From Magicicada septendecula (Eukaryota > Arthropoda > Insecta > Hemiptera > Cicadidae), in assembly GCA_034769895.1 (NCBI GenBank), contig CM068369.1, forward strand, positions 430,987,479 to 431,051,478: 64,000 nt of DNA, given 5' to 3'. This document shows, one piece after another, positions 63,190 to 64,000 of the stretch. Every line of letters starts with the position of its first letter. Within the stretch, counting starts at the first letter, position 1. The notes under the pieces were generated by a model that was given only the letters and a program-made list of their open reading frames with translations, had not been told where the DNA came from and did not search any database. Both the position numbers and the translations under genes were made by a program.

Positions 63190-64000
63190 AAGTGGTCAGA
63201 GCTGTTGGGTTGAGCGTCGTGAGACGACCCAATGGTTTCCTAGTACCGAGCCTCCGGTAGGGGCTCCTGCCTAGTGGTGCTGTCCAGACGGAATATTGTT
63301 AATTAATTTTTAGTGGTCGCTACAACGACATGCTCGTACTAGGTCGACTAGTACAGTATTTGTCGAGGCCGTTTCCAAGATTCACCTGGACGTATTCGGT
63401 ACTTGCCAAGGCCAGCTATGAGTGGGTTTGTCTGGGTCCTCGCAGCTCGGACGTAAAATTTACGTTCAAGTCGCCTTGCGGTGTCATCCAAGGAGCGGAC
63501 ACCGAGTCCGTCCTCTTCTCAGGAGACGAGAAGAAAACCGATAGGGGACTTTGGCCGTTAGCCGAAGCCCTCTATCGAGAACGCTTTGCAACCTTCTTTT
63601 ATGAACGGTTGCGAGGTAACCCCAGACGGGAAGAGCGTAGGTAATGATCGGCAACAGGTACGCGTTGACAATCAACTTACCCAGCTTGCGGGTCATAGCC
63701 TTGTTGGCAAGTAGCGGAAACAGTTGCGCGAGACGAGCGGACGCTTTCTTTCGCATCGTCTCAGCGTGGGTACGCCAGGTGAGCCGACGATCTAGGTGGA
63801 CACCGAGGTACTTAACTTCCCTCGACCAGGGCAGGTACGTTCTACCGAGTCTCACTCGGCCTCGTGGTTCTTTCCGGCGCTTTGTGAATAGCACCGCGGA
63901 GCTCTTGGTTTCGTTGACGGCAACTTTCCAGCTTTCCGTCCACGTCGAATACGCATCGAGTGCGCGCTGAAGTCGTGGGATAGCAAAGTCTGCGTTCCGA
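63190..64000 (-). mobile_element. Element B, reversed copy in A1 3' UTR (partial, window edge)
   Basis: Near-identical to 42236-43046, including the 4-bp insertion near 63510 that shifts the RT frame. The minus-strand frame 63484 onward is the RT C-terminal part (LFTKRRKEPRGR, KYLGVHLDRRLTWRTH). It continues past the window end. Confidence 0.88.

Larger units (their letters stand above)
57840..64000 (+). mobile_element. Jockey-like element A, copy A1 (both ORFs open)
   Basis: 5' leader, ORF1 (58129-60243), ORF2 (60236-62926) and proximal 3' UTR (62927-63189), then reversed B from 63190 to the window end. It continues beyond the window. It is the only A copy with intact ORFs and ATG starts. 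The block from 58947 on is nearly identical to 37993-43046. Confidence 0.88.
58947..64000. repeat. Duplicated block, copy 2 (A plus B composite)
   Basis: The partner of 37993-43046; it continues past the window. Confidence 0.9.

Noticed and set aside
1-64000. tRNA, rRNA, CRISPR arrays, bacterial operons
   Set aside because: No cloverleaf, rRNA core or regularly spaced repeat was seen; all coding sequence is eukaryotic retroelement.

Overview
The window is repeat-dominated nuclear DNA from an arthropod, most likely an insect with a large genome. The evidence is an AT-rich, gene-poor background with microsatellites, plus insect-type BEL/Pao, Ty3/Gypsy and Jockey retrotransposons. No host protein-coding gene, rRNA, tRNA, CRISPR or prokaryotic signal could be supported, and species cannot be fixed from the sequence alone.

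Layout. 1-3926 is AT-rich DNA holding two hammerhead-ribozyme-like motifs next to a large hairpin (456-641) and a transposase fossil (2545-2700). 3927-11647 is one complete BEL/Pao LTR retrotransposon: 497-bp LTRs, TG..CA ends, 5-bp target duplication GTCTT, gag-pol broken by two frameshifts and one nonsense codon. 11648-29648 is mostly anonymous AT-rich DNA with two eroded non-LTR fossils (13.06-13.76 kb plus strand, 17.2-18.5 kb minus strand), a palindromic MITE-like element (25.86-26.12 kb) and a tandem repeat with a unit of about 400-440 bp (26.4-27.4 kb).

29649 to about 54.8 kb is a very large nested structure. Its outer shell is a minus-strand Ty3/Gypsy-like element (here 'C') with direct repeats of about 3.8 kb read as LTRs (29649-33472 and 51003-54801), a putative PBS, a coiled-coil gag, protease-RT-RNase H and integrase. 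A canonical -1 slippery heptamer sits at a gag/pol overlap. Two copies of a GC-rich Jockey-like non-LTR element ('A') lie at the integrase end: a 5'-truncated copy A3 (33473-34603) and copy A2 (34612-44900, target duplication TAATTGTG). A2 itself carries a second Jockey-like element B' inside ORF1 (35178-37992) and a third, B, reversed in its 3' UTR (42236-44338, 14-bp target duplication).

54.8-64.0 kb holds a 5'-truncated B element (54865-57825, 14-bp target duplication), then Jockey A copy A1 with both ORFs open (ORF1 58129-60243, ORF2 60236-62926). A1 carries the same reversed B insertion at the same 3'-UTR position (63190 to the window end), so 37993-43046 and 58947-64000 are one duplicated block.

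The coding content is therefore selfish: gag proteins that bind element RNA, and pol proteins (protease, RT, RNase H, integrase or endonuclease) that copy and insert the elements. The most notable points are the in-frame gag-EN-RT chimera at 34609-37395, the A+B composite present twice, the frameshift signal and internal rearrangement of element C with its very long LTRs, the tail-less B family with conserved 3' hairpins, and the tandem hammerhead-like motifs.
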